Shown: positions 24,891 to 38,019 of the stretch, in pieces
How positions within the stretch are numbered: position 1 is the stretch's first letter
How the letters are laid out: every line of letters begins with the position of its first letter
From: Manis javanica
Lineage: Eukaryota; Chordata; Mammalia; Pholidota; Manidae
Direction: 5' to 3'
Assembly (NCBI RefSeq): GCF_040802235.1
Contig: NC_133169.1
Span: 46,135,034-46,199,033, forward strand
DNA length: 64,000 nucleotides
The notes under the pieces: generated by a model
Databases searched by the model: none
Told to the model about the DNA's origin: nothing
The model's input: the letters and a program-made list of their open reading frames with translations, nothing else
Made by a program: the position numbers and the translations under genes

Positions 24891-26254
24891 AGTTAGCTCC
24901 TGCTGTGAGACAAGTCTCCCAAATTTCTAGTTTTTCCAGTAACCTGGTTCTATTGGTTCCACTGATTACACTGAAAACAAGAGTCATTTTTAGTAGAGAA
25001 TAATTCAATGAAAGATATATTCATCATTTTAATTTTATTTCAGTTCAATTACACATAAGAGACTGCTTGGATCAAGCATATACTATTTAAAGTGTCTTAA
25101 ACCTAAAAGAATTTTTAAAATCCCTAAATTCCTTTTGCAGAAAAATATTAACTCAAGTAGCAAGATGGGGAGCTTTGCAATTTCTTTATATAAATGTTAA
25201 CAAAATCAACGAGCTTTAAAAAATATCTCCTTTCAAGATCAATTACCTTAAAGTACCTAATTAAATCAAAAGCATAGAAGTTCAGTTTTATTAACCTGTT
25301 TCACACTGAAAATCACAGGCAGCATACAAATAATGTTGCAATCTGCCTATTTTCCTAGCCTCCACCATAATTAAAGAAGCATAAATGTTAGAAGGAAACT
25401 TTTTAACTTTTTATATTCCATCATCCTGCAGGTGAGGAAATAGACCAAGAGAAAGGAAGTACCTTGCCAACTTATCATAGTATTTATAGGAAAAGCTTAA
25501 AAATAGAATTCAAGATTTGCTACTTCCTAGTTCTTTGTACCAGTCCCAGTCCAGTTCTCCCTGGAGGTTTTATAATTGAAAGAATAGTACAAAATTCTTT
25601 TTTTAATACACACACACACACACGCACACACCTTTCTATTCCTATGAAAACCCTGAGGCATCTTCTAAAGCTATTCAAGCAATATATGACAAAAGTCTTT
25701 GGTATTGGCTTTACCTAGAACTGAAGAATAACAACATATCTAACAAGTTATATTTACCTTCCAAAAACGCTCCTAGAAATTGCAGATAACTTCAGTAGGA
25801 AACAGAATTGGCCAAGTAACAATCAATACCTTTTACTATGTTTATACAATGCACTCTTTTCAAAATTTAGTCTGAGACCTATTAGCAAGACTAAACTCTA
25901 ATATTCAGTTAGCTGCAAAAATATCTCTAATACTAAACAAATATTGACAGTAGTACACACAGGATAAGGAAAACCCTAAGATCATAATCAAAAAGTTAAA
26001 AACTAAAAAATAATGAGAAGATGTATTAAACATCAACTATGTGCACGGTATTAAAAAGCTGAAAATAATCACATCAAGAAAGTATATTATTAAAATTTGA
26101 ACAATAGTAAAATAAAAGGATAACTCCTTCTCTGGAAGGACACATTTTAAAACTCTAAAGTTAGATCTATATTTATAAAAGAGTTTGGAAATAAGAAACA
26201 TTATTAAATTAACTTATGGGTGTGTTGTGCTTTCAACACACGTATAGGAGGCAC
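24891..26254. other. intron-like sequence with a (CA)n run and a MIR-like patch
   Basis: At 25415-25470 'catcctgcaggtgaggaaatagaccaagag' resembles a reversed MIR. A (CA)n microsatellite lies at 25609-25631. The 84-codon frame at 25464-25718 crosses that microsatellite and is not a gene. Confidence 0.5.
25609..25631. repeat. (CA)n microsatellite
   Basis: About eleven CA units with one G interruption. Confidence 0.85.
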
Positions 26255-26440
26255 CACTGTCTCAGCAGGAGCCAGCAAGTCCTGGATTTGAATCCAAGCT
26301 CTGTACTGGCCCTATGTGTCCTAGGCACAATCACCTTAGTCTTATTATCTGTCCCATGGGGATAATATCACCTTCCTGGCCTGTTACATATGAGAGCGAT
26401 TACCATAATAGCATACATTTGCAGTGTATAGACAGGTATG
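26255..26440 (+). repeat. MIR SINE remnant
   Basis: 'tcctggatttgaatccaagctctg' followed by 'cctaggcacaatcaccttagtc', 'atctgtcccatggggataatatc' and 'acatatgagagcgattaccataatagc' follow the MIR order on the plus strand. Confidence 0.7.
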
Positions 26441-26579
26441 GTTTCTGAGATTAAATTCCAAGTAGTAAATTTAATACTTATAAATGAGATATTACAACTA
26501 AAATCAGTGATTATAACTAGTGTAGAAACATCAGGTGTCCACATAAAACTAGAACTCCACAGAAAATATTAACATGCAT

Positions 26580-27130
26580 TTTTAACTCTTTCTCACTCCT
26601 CCCCGGAACTATTGGTACCACTCTTCCCTGGTTCTCCCCCATTTCCCTCTCAGTTACTTTTACAAACTCTTCTTCCTCTACTGAACCCGAAAAGGTGGCA
26701 TTCTCTGTAAGAAAGGATAAGGAAGTTCTTCTTAGTCCCCCCTCCCTCTTACTCTACACACACTACTTCACTTAAGTTCAACTTCTACTTCTACCTATAA
26801 GTCTACAATTCACAAATTTCTCTAGCAATTCAGATGTTCAATAGGTACCATAAAATCAATATACCCAAAACTAAACTGATTAAATAGCCCAACCTAGCTC
26901 CAATGTTCTTTTCCTTTCATAGTCCCTACACAAGTTAATGACATCACTGCCATGCAAACACCCAAGGAAAACGTGGGAGCCGTCTTCCGCGCCCTTATCC
27001 TCCATAGCTAACTGGTCACCAGTCCTACTGGTCCTGCATCCTATGATCCATCCTCTGCTCCACTCCACTGTGACCATCACTTCTCAGATGGATTACTCAG
27101 CTGAGTGCTCACTTAGCTTTACATCTTAAG
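26580..27130 (+). repeat. L2 LINE remnant (plus strand)
   Basis: The order and pyrimidine-rich texture match the L2 ORF2 end: 'tacctataagtctacaattcac', then 'attcagatgttcaataggtacc', 'aatcaatatacccaaaactaaac', and later 'gctaactggtcaccagtcctac'. The short frames at 26880-27129 derive from it. Confidence 0.6.
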
Positions 27131-27354
27131 TTGTACCACTGTTAAAATTTACTTAAGGTACAATTAACTGGGTTGCATTTCCAGACCACTCAGGATTTTA
27201 ATCCTATCAATACAGTTATCACTTTTTAAATAACTGTCAGTGAAAAAAATCTTAAGTAGCCAAATGACTTTCTTAATTACTATGAGGAAAAAATATCTCA
27301 GTTTCTCTGTAACTGAATAATGAAAGTGAGGAAATGGTTCTGATCCATTTATCC

Positions 27355-27625
27355 AAAAGGTGAATATAACAGGTATGGGTATCCTCTCTCAGCAGAGTCA
27401 GCTTCCCCTGGTTCCTCTACACGCCCATGAGAAATCAGCCGCGGAAAAATGGGAGAGAGCTCCTCAGCTGAGGTCTGGGAACAACTCTAAGGAGGAAAGA
27501 TCTGCAGCTCATACCACTGGGTGGCAGGAACTTTCCCCATGCCACTCCTCCCCACTCCAGGCAGGGCAGGGCAGGGCGGGGAATAAAGTGGCAGTCATGG
27601 TAGGAATTTTAAAGGGTTAACATTT
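27355..27625. other. GC-richer unique block with a GGGCA cluster
   Basis: This block is clearly GC-richer than its surroundings and ends in repeated GGCAG and GGGCG units near 27560-27580. An 86-codon frame at 27360-27620 crosses it. There is no acceptor or donor, and I cannot assign a function. Confidence 0.4.
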
Positions 27626-27627
27626 TT

Positions 27628-27790
27628 GTAATAATAGTAATAATAATAAACTAATATATATAAAATACTTTAATTCATAAGATATATAGCTTTAGATAAT
27701 ACCATTTGAACCTTTCAATAATCATGGTATGTAAGATAATCAACACAGGTATCATCATCCCCATTTCCACAATAAGGTAAAATGTTAGGG
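27628..27790 (-). repeat. MIR-like remnant after a (TAA)n run
   Basis: A (TAA)n run at 27628-27652 is followed by 'aatactttaattcataagatat' and 'gtatcatcatccccatttccac', the reversed MIR order. The copy is diverged. Confidence 0.5.
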
Positions 27791-27967
27791 GTGGGGTGGG
27801 GCACAATTCTGCTTCCAAATATAGGTAGCCCCAGGAAGTGTAAAGAAACAGGTCAGTTCTTAGGATTCCTAATTTACTTCTTACCAAAGAGGGCACACTT
27901 CATGAATCTAGGTCTAATTGGAGCACCTCATTTAAAACTGAGGGACAAAGAATAGAGTTCTACTCAC

Positions 27968-28006
27968 ACTGAAGAAGAAAGGAGCTGGATGCCTTGTGCC
28001 TATGCC
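27968..28006 (-). CDS. weak candidate exon, 39 nt
   Basis: The minus-strand acceptor is aatttctgctatcag|GG and the donor TTCAGT|GTGAGTAG. The exon of 39 nt is open in one frame and would read GIGTRHPAPFFFS in phase 0-0. It lies between the 40.8- and 23.5-kb candidates, but its phase does not repair the phase gap between them. The peptide is low in complexity and the exon is short, so chance is a fair explanation. Confidence 0.2.
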
Positions 28007-29404
28007 CTGATAGCAGAAATTATTATGTGTGGTACTTAGTCCTGGAATGTGCAAGTCATGAATGATGAATGCAGGGAGTCCTGGCTTCCTGGGCCACAAA
28101 GCAAAGGACCTTCAGAAAGACTAAATAATTGTCAAAGCCATAACTCTGATCCCAAATATTAAAGCTAAAATTCCCTGAAATTAACCGAACAGACGAGCTA
28201 TATCAGTCTTTGGAAATTAATCCCATTCTGTCCTAACATCATCTCTTAACAGATTGAAAGACAGTTGAAATCTTAAAAAAAAAAGAGAGAGAGAGTTAAA
28301 AATTAACTTTCATCTTGCTTCTGGTCTCATCACCACCACCACCACCACCACCATCACTAATTTGATGATGGTAGTGTTGAAATAGCAGAAATAGTAATGG
28401 TCGAGACTACAATCTATGAAGACTTAAATATACACTGTAAAATTGAGGTCTTATATAATGATTTTCTTAGTTGAGGATCATGAGGAACAGAACCGATGAG
28501 GTGAAAAAGCTCACAGCTAAACCATGCCTACCATAAATAATGGTGTCAGGAGGCAAACTCCACATTTTTCTATTAATTTATGCACACTGACTTATAAAAT
28601 TTGGGGGACAAACTCTCCACTAGTTATGGGGTAACAAGAACAGAAGTTGTGATTAAACATATTTGCAGAATTCATAATTTTTAAATCTGAAAACAGAAAC
28701 TTAGTAAACCATATATACCAGAATTTTACCAGTGTTCAAGAATAAGGTCAGACTACATAAGAGCAATTTTGGGATTTTACTCAACAAGACCTTTTATACA
28801 GCCTTACTGCAGGGTGAAATTAACATCAAAATAATCTCCCATACTCTGAACTCACAAAAAATTCACTCTTTGAGCAAGTAAAGCTTCTTTAACTTGCCTG
28901 CACACATTTAAGATGGATTGCGTTCCATGAAAAACAAATACAGGGGTCAGTTTTTCATATTTGCATCATTTCTTAATAAGATTGTAAATTATATCCCAAA
29001 TAAGGAAGAGCTCCTCAAATGAAAATGTCAGAGAGAGGGTTTGCTTACTCTGTCTTAACTAAAGTTTCATTTCTAAATCTTTACATAAAACCATGAAATC
29101 TATTTGTGATACAAATTAAGACTTCTTAAAACTACAGTAATAAGCAGAAAGTCTCACCCAACCATAAGCAAAGATGTTTTTTTATCTAAAGATAACGTTT
29201 TAAAACTTATCCTCTAATGTTAATAATTTACCAAATGACATATCTTTCCTCCAACCACTGGTTTCAACAATTTCTACATGAGAAATACACTAAGAATGTT
29301 ATAGCAAAAAAGTGTTGAAAGCCTACGAATCTATGGAGTTTCATGTCCACGTTCAAATTACTTGAACGAAGAAATTAACTGAGTAATTTTAATAAGATAT
29401 TCCT
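28007..29404. other. intron-like sequence with a (CAC)n run
   Basis: A (CAC)n run of about eight units lies at 28329-28354. Otherwise this is unique AT-rich sequence with no supportable gene. Confidence 0.45.
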
Positions 29405-31008
29405 TTTTTAAGGTATCATTGATATACAATCTTACAAAAATTTAACATGACCAACATTGTGGTTATTAAATTTACCCATATTATTAAGTCCCCCTCCACA
29501 CAAACCCAACTGCAGTCACTGTCCATCAGCATAGTAAGATGCGAGATTTACTACTAGTTCTCTCTGTGGTACACTGTCTTCCCTGTGACCCAACGACATT
29601 ATGTATGCTAATTATAATATCGCTTAATCCACTTCTCTATCCCTCTCCTCTCACCCTTCCCACCCCCTTCCCCTTGGTAACCACTAGACCCTTCTTGGAG
29701 TCTGTGAGTCTGCTGCTGCTTCATTTCTTCAGTTTGGCTTCATTGTTACGGTCCACAAATAAGTGAAATCATTTGGTGCTTGTCTTTCTCTGCTTGGCTT
29801 ATTTCACTGAGCATAATACCACCTAAATATATCCACGTTATTGCAAACGGTAGGATTTCTTGTCTTTTTATGTCTCAATAATATCCATCATGTATTATGT
29901 ACCACATATTCTTTATCCATTCATCTACTTATGGAAACTTAGGTTGCTTCCAAATCTTGGCTACAGTGAATAGTGCTGTGATTAACAGGGGTGCATATGT
30001 TTTTATGAATCTTGGATCTTTTTTCTTCACGTAAATTCCTAGGAGTGGAATTCCTGGGCCAAATGGTATTTCTATTTTTAGTTTTCTGATGCACCTCCAT
30101 ATTGCTTTCCACAACCATTGAACTAATTTACATTCCCACCAACAGCATAGGATGCTTCTCCATTCTCCACCTGCTCACCAGCATTTGTTGTTCCTTTTCT
30201 TTTGGATAGTGGCCATCCGGTGTGATTTTAATTTGCATTTCCCTGATAATTAGCGATGTGGAGAAACTTTTCATGTGCCTGTTGGCCATCTGAATTTCTT
30301 CTTTGGAGAATTGTCTATTTAGATCCTCTGCCCATTTTTAATCAGTTTATTTGCTTTTTGGGTGTTGAGGTATGTGAGTTCTTTATATATATTGGAAGGT
30401 AACCCCTTATGGATACATCATTTACAAATATATCCTCTATACTATAGGATGCCTTTTTGTTCTACTGATGGTGTCCTTTGCTGAATGGAAGCTTTTTAGC
30501 TTGATGTAGTCCAATTTGCTCATTTTTCTTTTGTTTCCTTTGCCGAAGAAGATATGATCATGAAAAAGTTGTTCACGTTTATATTCAAGAGATTTTTGCC
30601 TATGCTTTCTTCCAAAAGTTTTATGGTTTCATGACTTACATTCAGGTCTTTGATCCATTTCAAGTTTACTTTTGTGTGTGAGGTGAGACAATAATCCAGT
30701 TTCATTCTCTTACATGTAGCTGTCCAGTTTTGACAACACCAGTTCTTTAAGAGGCTGTCATCTCCCCATTGTATATACATGGCTCATTTTTCGTATATTA
30801 ATTGATCATATATAATTGGGTATATATCTGCACTGTATATCCTGTTCCATCAATCTATGGGTCTGTTCTTGTGCCAGTACCAATTTGTCTTGATTACTGT
30901 GGCTTTGTAGTAGAACTTGAACTCGGGGAGCATAACTTCCCCATCTTTATTCTTCTTTCTCAGGATTGCTTGGCGATTCGGGGTCTTTCGTTGTTCCATA
31001 TTAAATTC
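29405..31008 (-). mobile_element. L1 3' part, minus strand, 5'-truncated
   Basis: The 3' end is at 29405 ('aaggtatcattgatatacaatc'). The ORF2 C-terminal half follows on the minus strand: 29929-30114 (KIEIPFGPGIPLLGIY) and 30520-30780 ([20 protein letters not shown]). The copy stops near 31008, inside the stretch matching GGGTCTTTNGTTGTTCCATAT, where the next L1 begins. It has stops and frameshifts and is dead. Confidence 0.85.
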
Positions 31009-31354
31009 TTCTCATTAAAGTATTATTGATATGCACTCTTATGAATATTTCACATGAGAAAACAATGTGGTTACTACATTCATCCATTCATCAAGTCCTC
31101 ACCCATACCCCATTGCAGTCACTGTCCATCAGTGTAGTAAGATGCCACAGATTCACTATTCACCTTCTCTGTGCTACACTGCCTTCCCTGTGACCCCACA
31201 TACAATGTGTACTAAACATAATCCCCCTCAATCCCCTTCTGTGTCCCTCCTGACCTGCCCTCCCACATCCCTCCCCTTTGGTAACTGCTATTCCTTTCCT
31301 GGAGGTCCAAGTCTGCTGCTGTTTTGTTCATTCAGTTTTGCTTCTTTGTTATAC

Positions 31355-34300
31355 TCCACAAATGAGGGAAAATCATTTGGCACTTGTCTTTCTTCACCTG
31401 GCTTATTTCACTGAGCATAATATCCTTCAGCTCCATTCATGTTCTGGCAAGTGGTAGGATTTGTTTTTTTCTTATGGCCGAATAGTTTTCCATTGTGTAT
31501 ATGTACCACCTCTTCTTTATCCATTCATCTACTGATGGACACTTATGTTGCTTCCATTTCTTGGCTATTGTAAATATTCCTGCAATACACATAGGGGCGC
31601 GTATGTCTTTTTGAATCTGAGAACTTGTATTCTTTGGGTAAATACCTAGGAGTGGGATTCCCAGATCAAATGGTATTTCTTTTTTCAGTTTTTTGAGGAA
31701 CCTCCATTTTGCTTTTCACAATGATTGAAGCAGCTGCAGTGTAGGAGAGTTCCCCTTTCTCCACATACTCGGAAACATTTGTTGTTGTTTGTCTTTTGGA
31801 TGGTGGTGATCCTTACTGCTGTGAGGTGATATCTCATTGTGGTTTTAATTTGCATTTCACTGATGATTAGTGATGTGGAGAATCTTTTCAAGTGCCTGTT
31901 GGCCCTCTGAACTTCTTCTTTGGAGAATTGCATGTTCATATTCTCTGCCCATTTTTTCATAGGGTTATTTGTTTTTGGGTGTTGAGATGTGTTAGTTCCT
32001 TATATATTTTGGATATTAAACCCTTGTTGGATATGCTGTTCCAAAATATATTCTCCCATACTGCATGATGCCTTTTGTTTTGTTGATTATGACATTTGCC
32101 TTATAGAAACTTTTTAGTTTGATGTAGTACCGTTAGTTCATTTTTGCTTTTGTTTCCCTTTCTCGAGGAGATGGGTTCAAGAAGAAGTTGCTCATATTTA
32201 TATTCAGGAGATGTTTGCCTATGTTGTCTTCTAAGAGTTTTATAGTTTCATGGTTTACATTCAAGTCGTTGATCCATTTCAAATTTATTTTTGTGTATGG
32301 GGTTAAACAATAATCCAGTTTCATTCTCTTGCATGTAGCTGTTCAGTTTTGCCAACACCATTTGTTGAAGAGGCTGTTATTTCTCCATTGTATGTCCATT
32401 GTTCCTTTATTGTATATTAAATGACCATATATGGTTGGGTTTATATCTAGACTGTATACTCTATTCCATTGGTCTGTGTGTCTGTTCTTGTGCCAGTACC
32501 AAGTTGTCTTGATTACTGTGGCTTTGGGGTAGATCTTGAAGTCAGGGAGTGTAATCTCCCCAGCTTTAGTCTTCCTTCTCAGGATTGCTTGGCTATTCGG
32601 GGTCTTTTGTGGTTGCATATGATCTTTAGAACTATTTGCTCTAGTTCGTTGAAGAATGCTGTTGGTATTTTGATAGGGATTGCATTGAATCTGTAGATTG
32701 CTTTAGGCAGGATGGCCATTTTGAAAATATTAATTCTTCCTATCCATGAGCACAGGATGTGTTTCCATTTATTGATATCTTCTTTAATTTCTCTCATGAG
32801 TGTCTTGTAGTTTTCAGAGTACAGGTTTTTCACTTCCTTGGTTAGGTTTATTCCTAGGTATTTTATTCTTTTGATGCAATTTTGAATGGAATTGTTTTTC
32901 TGATATCTCTTACTGATAGTTCATGGTTAGTGTACAGGAATGCAACAGATTTCTGTGTATTAATTTTCTATCCTGCAACTTTGCTGAATTCAGATATTAG
33001 ATCTAGTAGTTTTGGTATAGGTTCCTTAGGGTTTTTTAGATACAGTATCAGGTCATCTGCAAACAGTGACAGTTTAACTTCTTCCTTACCAATCTGGATG
33101 CCCTTTATTTTTGTGTTGTTTAATTGCTGTAGAGAGGACCTCCAGAACTAGGTTGAATAAAAGTGTAGAGAGGGGGAATCCTTGTCCTGTTCCTGAACTT
33201 AAAAGAAAGGCTTTCAGCTTCTTGCTGTTAAGTATGATGTTGGCAGTGGGTTGTCATATATGGTCTTTATTATGTTGAGGTACTTGCCCTCTATACCCAT
33301 TTTGTTGAGAGTTTTTATCACGAATGGATATTGAATTTTGTCAAATGCTTTTTAGGCATTTATGGAGATGATCATGTGGTTTTTGTCCTTCTTTTTGTTG
33401 ATGTGGTGGCTGATGATGGATTTTAGAATATTGTGCCATCCTTGTATCCCTGGAAAAAATCCTACTTGGTCATGGTGGATGATGTTTTTGATGTATTTTT
33501 TAAATCGGCTTGCTAATATTTTCTTGAGTACTTTTGCATCTAGGTTCATCAGGGATATTGATCTGTAATTTTCTTTTTTTGTGGTGTCTTTGCCTGGTTT
33601 TGGTATTGGAGTGATGCTGGCCTCATAGAATTAGTTTGGAAGTATTCCTTCCTCTTCTACTTTTTGGAAAACTTTAAGGAGGATGGGTATTATGTCTTCA
33701 GTAAATGCTTGATTAAAATTCAGCAGTGAAGCAATCTGGTCCTGGGATTTTCTTCTTAGGTTGTTTTTTGATTACCCATTCAATCTCATTGCTGGTAATT
33801 GGTCTGTTCAGATTTTGTTTCTTTCTGGCTCAGTCTTGGAAGGTGATATTGTTCTAGAAAGTTGTCCATTTCTTCTAGATTATGCAGTTTTTTAGCATGT
33901 TATTTTGCATTGCAATCTCTGATAATTCTTTGTATTTCTGTGGTGTCCTTCATGATTTTTCCTTTCTCATGTTTGATTCTGTTTATTTGAGTAGACTCTT
34001 TTTTTCTTGATAAGTCTGGCTTGGGGTTTATCTATTTGATTTATTTTCTCGAAGAACAAGTTCTTGCTTTCATTGATTCTTTGTATTGTTTTATTCTCCT
34101 TGATTTTATTTATTTCTGCTCTAATCTTTATTATACCCCTCCCTCTAGTGAATTTGTGTCTCCTTTGTCCTTCTTTTTCTGGTTTTGTTAACTGCCAGTT
34201 TGGACTGTTCATATGGGATTGTTCTTCTCTCCTGAGGTAGGCCTGTATTGCAATATACTTCCCCCTTAGCATGGCTTTTGATGCAATCCACAGATCTTGG

Positions 34301-35150
34301 GGTTCTGAATTACTGTTTTCATTGCCTCCATATATTGCTTGATCTCTGTTTTTATTTGGTTATTGATCCATTGGTTATTGAGGGGCATGTTGTGAAGCCT
34401 CCATGTGTTTGTGCGATTTTTTGTTTTCTTTGCAGGAAAGAAAAGCTTTGGGGTCTGAAAAGCTGTTTGGTACAATTTCAATCCTTTTTAATTTACCAAG
34501 GCTCTCATTGTGGCCTAGTATATGATCTATTCTTGAAAATGTTCCATGGGCACTTGAGAAGAATGTGTATCCTGTTGCTTTTTGGTGGCGTGTTCTACAG
34601 ACGTCTCTTAGGTCCATCTGTTCTAACGTGTTGTTCAGTGCCTCTGTCTCCTTACTTATTTTCTGTCTGGTTGATCGGTCCTTGTATTGAGTGGTGAGTT
34701 CAAGTCTCCTAAAATGAATGCATTGCATTCTATTTCCCCTTTCAATTCTGTGAGCATTTTTTCACATTTTTGGGTGCTCTATGTTTGGTGCACGGACATT
34801 TCTAATGGTTACATCCTCTTGTTGGACTGACCCCTTCATCATTATGTAATGTCCGTCTTTTGTTTTCTCCTCTGACTTCCTTTGTTTTGAAGCCTTTTTT
34901 TTATCTCATACAAGTACTGCAACTCCTGCTTTTTTCTCCCTGTTTAGCTTCATGAAATATCTTTTTCCACCCCTTGATTTTTAATCTGTGTAGGTCTTTG
35001 GGTTTGAAGTGAGACTCTTGTGGGCAACATATGTATGGGTCTTGTTTTTTTTATCCTTTCTGTAACTATGTCTTTTGTTTGGTGCATTCAGTCCTTACAA
35101 TTCGGGTTATTATCGATAGGTATGTACTTTACCATTGCAGGCTTTAGATT
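31355..35150 (-). pseudogene. L1 ORF2 (endonuclease, reverse transcriptase, Cys-rich end), broken
   Basis: Minus-strand pieces keep the family order. The start region near 35150 matches the MAISTYI-type entry seen at 60957. Endonuclease text around 34375-34728 includes DRSTRQKISKETEALNNTLE. Reverse-transcriptase text follows at 33352-33549 ([20 protein letters not shown]) and 32579-32833 ([20 protein letters not shown]). The C-terminal half is at 32133-32618. No single frame spans it. The family copies its RNA into DNA at a nicked site. Confidence 0.8.
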
Positions 35151-35574
35151 TGTGTTTACCAAAGGGTCAAGGGCATCGCCTTTAGTATCTAACAGTCTAA
35201 CTTAACTTGCTTATCATGCTATTCCAAACAAAATTTAAAGAATTTTTTTCTCCATTTTCTTCCTCCTCCACTCTTTATATACTAGGTGTCATATTCTATC
35301 CTCTTTGTGTATCCCTTCACTGATTTTGAGGGTAGTTGATTTAATTTCCCATTTGCTTAGCAATTAATTGGTCTACTTTCTTTACTGTGGTTTTATTTTC
35401 TGTGGTGACAGCTATTTAGTCTTTATAGCACTCTCATCTAGAGCAATCCCTCTGAAATGCACCAGAAAGATGGTTTGGTTTCTGGGAGGTAAATTCCCTC
35501 AACTTTTGCATTTTTGGAAACGGTTTAATACTTCCATCAAATTTAAATGAAAATCTTGTCAGGTACAGTATTCT

Positions 35575-36260
35575 TCATTTGATGCCCTTTTGTTTCATTG
35601 CATTAAATGTATCATGCCACTCCCTTCTGGCCTGTAAGGTTTCGGCTGACAAGTCTGATGACAGCCTGATGGGTTTTCCTTTGCATCTGGTGTTTTCTCT
35701 CTCTCTGGATGCTCTGAATACTCTGTCCTTGTCCTTGATCTTTGCCATTTTTATTATTATTTGTCTTGGTGTTGTCTTCCTTGGGTCCCTTGTGTGTTGG
35801 CAGATCTGTGCACCTCCATGGCGTGAGAGAACATGTCCTTCCCCAGGTTGGGATGTTTTCAGCAAATATTTCCTCAAAGACACTTTCTGTCCTTTTTTAC
35901 TTTTCTTTCTCTCCTTCTGGTACCCCTGTAATATGAACATTGATACTTTTGGATTGGTTACACAATTCTCTTAATACGCTTTCATTCCTAGAGATCCTTT
36001 TTTCTCTCTCCACCTCAGGATCTTTGCATTTTTGTTCCCTAATTTCTATTTCATTTATCACCTATTTACCTCATCTTATCTTCTTTTTATATCCCTCCAT
36101 TGTATGTTTCATTTAGATGCTATATTTTTCAAAGTTTCTGTTTCTTTGTTGAAAACCTCCCTGAGGTCTTGAAAATTTTTCTGTAGCTCTGTGAGCATGT
36201 TTATGATTTTTATTTTGAAATCTTTATCAGGAAGATTGGTGGTTCAGTTTCACTTAGCCT
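35575..36260 (-). pseudogene. L1 ORF1 (RNA-binding protein), broken
   Basis: The minus-strand frame at 35575-35940 carries the conserved L1 ORF1 C-terminal half: MAKIKDKDRVFRASRERE, KGKPIRLSSDLSAETLQARR, then EWHDTFNAMKQKGIK. The upstream coiled-coil part is broken by stops. ORF1p is normally a trimeric single-strand RNA-binding protein that packages L1 RNA. Confidence 0.75.
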
Positions 36261-37292
36261 TCTTTCTGGTATTTGAGGGATTTTGGTTTGTACCAGGTTT
36301 TTTGCCATTTCATATTTCTAATGAATCCTACTGAATAGTAACTTTGTGTAGGCAGTGGCCTCTAGTGCCCAGAAGCTCTACTCTCCAGAGCTGTCCAGCC
36401 CCTGGAGCAAAGGCGGGAGTCACAGGTGCACAGGGCCAGTGCCTTCTGGGAAAAAAGAGCACTTTCCCATCTTCCTGGTCACAGTGCCTGCCTCCACTGC
36501 CAGGGCTACTGGGTCAAGAGTGCAGGATGGATTCTCTATGCTACACCCTTGTTGGTGCTGTAGGTGGGTCTGCCTCTGGCTGGCCTGGGATGATGTTGGG
36601 GTTAGGAGGTTTGTGAACTGATGCTGGCTGGGAAGAAGGAGCCACAGGCTGCATATTGCACTGGGAAGGCCTTGGCACTGCGTTGCCAGCCAGGGGGAAG
36701 AAGTGGATGGAGCTTCTGAAAGTTCCCAATCTGCTCTGCTGAGTGTGCCAGGATGATTTTGTGCACCTGTCTTTTCTCCTGGCAGCAAGCTCTGTATAAT
36801 CTTTGTCTCTTTAGCAGCCCTCTAGCTGTTGGAATTCTTTCAAAGTGCCTGCCTTTCTTTTGTCCCAGTGCAGCCAGTTTGGGAACCTGTTTTCCATAAC
36901 TAGGTAGAATATAGTATTTCTAAGTATTCTGCCTGTCTTTGCTTTCCAACCTCTCTAATCTCAGGAGAATCATGTAATGTGGGTTCCTGCTCCCAGAGCA
37001 GATCTCCAGGGGTGGGTATTTAGCAGTCCTGGGCTTCTACTCTCTCCCACCTCCATTTCTCTTCCTCCCGCTGGTGAGCTTAGGTGGGAGAGGGCTTGTG
37101 TCACAATGGATCACAGGTTTCCTTACCCTTTCCATGAGGTCTTCTCTTTTCCCCAGATGTAAGCTCTCTGTTGCATTCTTCTTTCTGATCGCTCTTTCAG
37201 GATTAGTTGTATTTGCTGTATTTTTGTGTTATACGTGGTTTTGGGAGGAAGTTTCTGCCTCACTTCTCACGCAGCCATCTTGTTTAATCCCC
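36261..37292 (-). promoter_or_regulatory. L1 5' UTR (internal promoter region)
   Basis: A GC-richer block precedes ORF1 and matches 58.86-60.13 kb in content and order (for example 'cactgtgaccatgaatc'-like and 'cagctcctgctcac'-like text on the minus strand). In L1, this part carries the internal RNA polymerase II promoter. The frames at 36344-37162 are shadows in this UTR. Confidence 0.65.
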
Positions 37293-38019
37293 ATAAGACA
37301 TTATTCTTTACAAAAATTTTGCCTTCAGTTTTTCCATCACTTTGTCCTATATCAGTTGCTAACCAAGCTGGTAGTACCAGCATATACACCAATATTTAAC
37401 AAAAACTCTAAATTCCCGTATATTTCAAAGTCTTGTTCATATCCCATGTCTACCAAAATCTTCACTCATTTTACCAGCTAGATATGATCCTAAACCTCCA
37501 AATTTCCTAGAACTTTATGCATATCCCTCTTTAGAACTTAACACTTTCTACCTTATAATAAATGATCTAGAACCAGCATTATCTACTGAACCCAAGGTCC
37601 TTAAATCTGATCTGCTAGTGGATAAGCAGGAGGTCTAGGCCTCTGAAGCAGGACTCAGTAGCAGAGCTATATGTCGGAACTGACACAGATGGTGCACAGC
37701 AGAAGTGAGGAAGAACCAGTCACCAAACTGGTGAAAAATAAGAACAAACTGGTATTCAAGGAGGAAGGAATCAGGACTTGAGAAAATATCTGAAGGAGTG
37801 GCCCAACACAAATATAGGATGCACAGAGGAAGGTTGGTAAGAGAAAACAGAGGAGGTAATAGGAGGGTTAGCATGGCAGAGCCTGGAAAGATCCCATGGC
37901 AACAGTGTAGCTCAGTCCTTGACCAAGCCCGTTGGCTAAGGCCCTAAAGGTTCTGCATCCTTTGGAACACTTAAGGGGAAGGAAAATGTCTTACAAATGT
38001 GAATTTAGAGTAGAAGAGC
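37293..38019. other. unique sequence, no gene
   Basis: The 135-codon frame at 37074-37481 starts inside the L1 5' UTR and runs out into flanking DNA, so it is not a gene. Nothing else could be assigned. Confidence 0.45.

Larger units (their letters stand above)
31009..37292 (-). mobile_element. near full-length L1, minus strand, mutated
   Basis: This copy reads from its 5' end at about 37292 down to its 3' end at about 31010. All parts are present in order: 5' UTR, ORF1, ORF2 and 3' UTR. The outermost bases of the 5' UTR ('aagatggctgcgtgagaag' on the minus strand) match the start of the plus-strand L1 at 58.86 kb, which supports both as true 5' ends. Many stops and frameshifts make it inactive. 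It sits directly against the truncated L1 at 29405-31008. Confidence 0.85.

Noticed and set aside
34248..34697. 149-codon plus-strand open frame
   Set aside because: It is the antisense shadow of L1 endonuclease ORF2 on the minus strand.
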